From positions 1 through 64,000 of the forward strand of contig CANQQE010000010.1 of assembly GCA_947625935.1 (NCBI GenBank): 64,000 nucleotides of DNA, in the 5' to 3' direction. The first letter of the stretch is position 1. Each line of letters opens with the position of its first letter. The notes under the pieces were generated by a model. The model ran no database searches. It saw only the letters and a program-made list of their open reading frames with translations, and was not told the origin of the DNA. Of the stretch, positions 61,136 to 64,000 are shown in pieces. Both the position numbers and the translations under genes were made by a program. This stretch comes from an uncultured Muribaculaceae bacterium. GTDB taxonomy: Bacteria > Bacteroidota > Bacteroidia > Bacteroidales > Muribaculaceae.

Positions 61136-63424
61136 ATGGGTCGAACTACCTCCAAAGCCGCCACAAAACACCTCAAAGACAAGGTGCTGGAATTTATAAC
61201 CCGTCAAGACAACGCCACGTTCAACTACCGCCAGGTGTCGCAGGACATAGGTCTGACAGCCCCGATGCAACAGCGCGCCATCGCCCTGCTGCTCGCCGAA
61301 CTGGCATTTGACGGCGACATAATAGAAGTGGCGCCCGGGAAATACAAGCAGACAGTCAGAGGCAACGTGACCACAGGGACGTTCGTGCGCCGCAGCAACG
61401 GCAAAAACAGTGTTATCACCGACGAGGACGGCGAAATGATTTTTGTGGCCGAGCGAAATTCAATGCACGCTCTCAACGGCGACAAGGTGAGAGTCAACAT
61501 CGCCGCCGCCCGCCGAGGAGTCGAGCCTGAGGCACAAGTGATGGAAATTATCGAGAAAAAAGACCAGGTGTTCATCGGGACACTTAGCATCGACCGACGC
61601 ATAGCGATGTTATCGACCGACTCCAAATTTCTCGCCAACGACATTTTCATCCCCCGTGAAAAGCTCAAGGGTGGAAAGGACGGCGACAAAGCCGTCGTCA
61701 AAATCACATCCTGGCCCGACGACGCTAAAAACCCCCGCGGCGAAGTTGTAGACATCCTCGGCAAAAAGGGTGAGAACAACGCCGAGATTCACGCCATCCT
61801 CGCAGAATACGGGCTGCCATACCGCTACCCCGAGGCTGTGGAGAAAGCCGCGGCAAAAATCACGGCCGGAATAACCCCCGAGGAGATAGCGCGCCGAGTG
61901 GATATGCGCGACGTGACCACGTTCACCATCGACCCCAAGGACGCCAAGGACTTCGACGACGCCCTGTCGATCCGCAAACTCCCCAACGGGAACTTCGAGG
62001 TCGGTGTGCATATAGCCGACGTGACCCATTACGTCCATCCCGATACCATAATCGACCGCGAGGCTCAGAAGCGCGCCACATCGGTCTATCTGGTCGACCG
62101 CGTCGTGCCGATGCTCCCGGAGCATCTCAGCAACGGCATCTGCTCGCTGCGTCCCGACGAGGAAAAGCTGACGTTCTCGTGTATATTTGAGATGACACCT
62201 GACGCACAGGTCGTCAACAGCCGGATAGCTCGCACGGTCACCCGCAGCAACCGCCGTTTCACCTATGAGGAGGCTCAGGATGTAATAGAGACAGGCCACG
62301 GCGACTATTCAGCCGAGATACTGCAACTCGACAAGATGGCCAAGATACTGCGCAAGCAACGTTACGAAAACGGCTCGGTTGATTTTGACCGCATGGAGGT
62401 GAGATTCGATATCGACGAGACAGGCCATCCCACAGGAGTCTACTTCAAGGAGTCGAAAGACGCCAACAAACTCATCGAGGAGTTCATGCTACTCGCCAAC
62501 AAGACTGTGGCCCAGGCCATCGGCAAGACTCCGGGCAAGAAAAAAGCCAAAGCGTTTGTCTACCGCGTGCACGATATGCCCGACCCCGGCAAACTTGAGG
62601 ACTTGGCCAAACTGTCGCGCACATTCGGCTACAAAATCAAATCGGCCGGCTCCTCAAAAGAGGTCAACCGCTCAATCAACCGTATGCTCTGCGACGTGAA
62701 AGGGAAAGGTGAGGAAAACCTCCTGTCGACCCTTGCCATACGCTCAATGGCCAAGGCGGTCTACACCACCCATAACATAGGGCACTACGGGCTGGGATTT
62801 GACTTCTACACCCACTTCACCTCACCCATACGCCGTTATCCCGACATGATGGTACACCGCCTGCTTGAGAAATATCTCGCCGGCGGACGCAGCGTCAACC
62901 TCGACCGTCTTGAGGAGCAGTGCAAACACTCAAGCGACATGGAACAGCTCGCTGCCAACGCCGAGCGTTCGTCAATCAAATACAAACAGGTCGAGTATAT
63001 GGGCGACCACCTCGGAGAGGTCTACGACGGCGTCATCTCGGGTGTCACCGAGTGGGGGCTGTATGTGGAGCTTGACGACAATAAATGCGAGGGTCTGGTG
63101 CCTGTGCGCGACCTCGCCGACGACTACTACGACTTCGACGAGAAGAACTATTGCCTCGTGGGGCGCCGCAAAGGCTCGCGCTACCGTCTCGGCGACAACG
63201 TAAAAGTGCAGGTGGCCCGCGCTAACCTCGACCGCAAGCAGCTCGACTTCGCTCTGGTCGATGAACGCCACCCGGCCAAGACCGGGGAGGACGCGATGGG
63301 TAAGACCGTTACCGTGGCCCAGGCGTTGTCGCAGAAATCTTCAAAAAAACGCTCTGACAAGACGGCCAAGAGTTCATCGGGCAAAGGCGCCAAAAGCTCC
63401 AAGGGGGGCAAACGCCGCCGTTAG
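61136..63424 (+). CDS. rnr: Ribonuclease R
   Basis: A 762-residue 3'-5' exoribonuclease that degrades structured RNA. It opens with a helix-turn-helix-like segment, followed by cold-shock domains (TFVRRSNGKNSVITDEDGE). The RNB catalytic core has acids in TIDPKDAKDFDDALSI, and the S1 domain is YDGVISGVTEWGLYVELDD. The tail is Lys/Ser-rich as usual in RNase R. It is followed 50 bases later by rsmA. Confidence 0.95.
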   Translation: MGRTTSKAATKHLKDKVLEFITRQDNATFNYRQVSQDIGLTAPMQQRAIALLLAELAFDGDIIEVAPGKYKQTVRGNVTTGTFVRRSNGKNSVITDEDGEMIFVAERNSMHALNGDKVRVNIAAARRGVEPEAQVMEIIEKKDQVFIGTLSIDRRIAMLSTDSKFLANDIFIPREKLKGGKDGDKAVVKITSWPDDAKNPRGEVVDILGKKGENNAEIHAILAEYGLPYRYPEAVEKAAAKITAGITPEEIARRVDMRDVTTFTIDPKDAKDFDDALSIRKLPNGNFEVGVHIADVTHYVHPDTIIDREAQKRATSVYLVDRVVPMLPEHLSNGICSLRPDEEKLTFSCIFEMTPDAQVVNSRIARTVTRSNRRFTYEEAQDVIETGHGDYSAEILQLDKMAKILRKQRYENGSVDFDRMEVRFDIDETGHPTGVYFKESKDANKLIEEFMLLANKTVAQAIGKTPGKKKAKAFVYRVHDMPDPGKLEDLAKLSRTFGYKIKSAGSSKEVNRSINRMLCDVKGKGEENLLSTLAIRSMAKAVYTTHNIGHYGLGFDFYTHFTSPIRRYPDMMVHRLLEKYLAGGRSVNLDRLEEQCKHSSDMEQLAANAERSSIKYKQVEYMGDHLGEVYDGVISGVTEWGLYVELDDNKCEGLVPVRDLADDYYDFDEKNYCLVGRRKGSRYRLGDNVKVQVARANLDRKQLDFALVDERHPAKTGEDAMGKTVTVAQALSQKSSKKRSDKTAKSSSGKGAKSSKGGKRRR

Positions 63425-63474
63425 ACCCGGCATCGCTCCAACAGTGAATCATCCCACCATCATTCATCACCACC

Positions 63475-64000
63475 ATGCAAGTAAGACCTAAAAAAGCTCT
63501 CGGACAGCACTTTCTGACCGATCTCGGAATAGCCCGGCGCATTGCGGCCACACTCGACGACTACCGCGGACTGCCGGTGGTAGAGGTGGGTCCCGGCATG
63601 GGCGTACTGACGCAGTTCCTCATCGACGGCGGCCACGACGTGACGGCTGTCGAGATTGACAGCGAGAGCGTCGAATATCTCGACCGCGAGTTTCCGCAAC
63701 TCAAAGGGAAAGTCATCGAGGACGACTTCCTGAAGATGAACCTTGCTAACTTGTTTCCCGGCAGCGACTTCTGCGTGATAGGCAACTACCCCTACAACAT
63801 ATCCTCACAGATATTCTTCCACATCCTCGACTACCGCGACAGGGTCGTGGCCTGCTCGGGTATGCTTCAACGGGAGGTTGCCGAGAGACTTGCCGCCCCG
63901 GCGGGAAAAAAGGCCCGCGGCATACTGAGCGTGCTGCTCCAGGCATGGTATGACGTGGAATATCTTTTCACTGTCGACGAGAAGGTGTTCAACCCTCCAC
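63475..64000 (+). CDS. rsmA: 16S rRNA dimethyladenosine transferase, 5' part (partial)
   Basis: The first 175 residues of RsmA/KsgA, which dimethylates two adenines near the 3' end of 16S rRNA using SAM. Family motifs are the start KKALGQHFLTD, the SAM-binding VEVGPGMGVLTQFL, and the catalytic-loop NYPYNISSQIFFH. The frame is open at the window edge; about 90 residues are missing. Confidence 0.95.
   Translation, partial: MQVRPKKALGQHFLTDLGIARRIAATLDDYRGLPVVEVGPGMGVLTQFLIDGGHDVTAVEIDSESVEYLDREFPQLKGKVIEDDFLKMNLANLFPGSDFCVIGNYPYNISSQIFFHILDYRDRVVACSGMLQREVAERLAAPAGKKARGILSVLLQAWYDVEYLFTVDEKVFNPP

Overview
The window is bacterial chromosome from a member of the Bacteroidota, order Bacteroidales, most likely family Muribaculaceae (mouse or human gut). 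Four things point there. Promoters throughout have the Bacteroidota -33/-7 form (TTTG or TTG, then about 20 bp, then TAnnTTTG). Several secreted proteins end in sorting-type C-terminal tails like those used by the type IX secretion system (T9SS). Secreted YD/RHS-repeat proteins of the Bacteroidota type are present. Single-copy genes (argH, pyrE, tyrS, metG, gyrB, rnr, vor-type oxidoreductase) have Bacteroidales character. Family placement is inference; phylum placement is firm. Coding density is about 90 percent, with three tRNA genes (Leu-UAA, Gln-UUG, Val-UAC) and no rRNA, CRISPR array or recognisable insertion sequence.

Layout. 1-800: the 3' end of an unknown gene, then two small stress-type proteins. 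0.8-6.8 kb: a cytosolic GH13 enzyme, tRNA-Leu and a five-gene minus-strand operon pyrE - SRPBCC - argH - DUF4855-like - atypical Rieske-like lipoprotein. 6.9-11.6 kb: a 1170-residue secreted repeat protein divergent from an ApbE flavin transferase. 11.7-20.9 kb: housekeeping genes on the minus strand (tRNA-Gln, tyrS, aspartate aminotransferase, sodium symporter, purN, mechanosensitive channel, a His-rich COG0523 GTPase, an rRNA m5C methyltransferase). 21.0-23.7 kb: a small His-rich exported protein and a TonB-dependent receptor, a likely metal-uptake pair.

23.8-35.5 kb is the accessory region of interest. All genes lie on the plus strand behind a strong promoter at 23802-23833 and look co-transcribed. 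Four short orphan RHS tips lack any secretion signal. Three carry an HExxH metallopeptidase-like domain and one carries an unrelated domain. Each is followed by a partner gene whose product appears exported. The cassettes are built from near-identical DNA blocks around variable centres. The toxin-side C-terminus and the partner-side N-terminus vary together, and the unrelated tip has an unrelated partner. I read this as an array of toxin/immunity-like cassettes that diversify by homologous recombination. Downstream lie a secreted YD-repeat core gene split by one in-frame TAG and a protein with a T9SS-like tail. The second partner gene also carries an in-frame stop.

35.6-46.1 kb: pepT - miaA - acyltransferase, an alpha/beta hydrolase, a NarL-type two-component pair, a lipoprotein, a frameshifted membrane protein gene, and an AbiE-type abortive-infection pair beside tRNA-Val. 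46.2-54.6 kb: metG - ansA, a beta-helix lipoprotein, a four-gene 2-oxoacid:ferredoxin oxidoreductase operon, and two small membrane proteins. 54.6-64 kb: a secreted phosphodiester glycosidase, a C69 dipeptidase, gyrB, rnr and the start of rsmA. The only gene-free gap above 300 bases with no RNA gene is 58748-59084; it holds the promoters of the C69 peptidase and gyrB.
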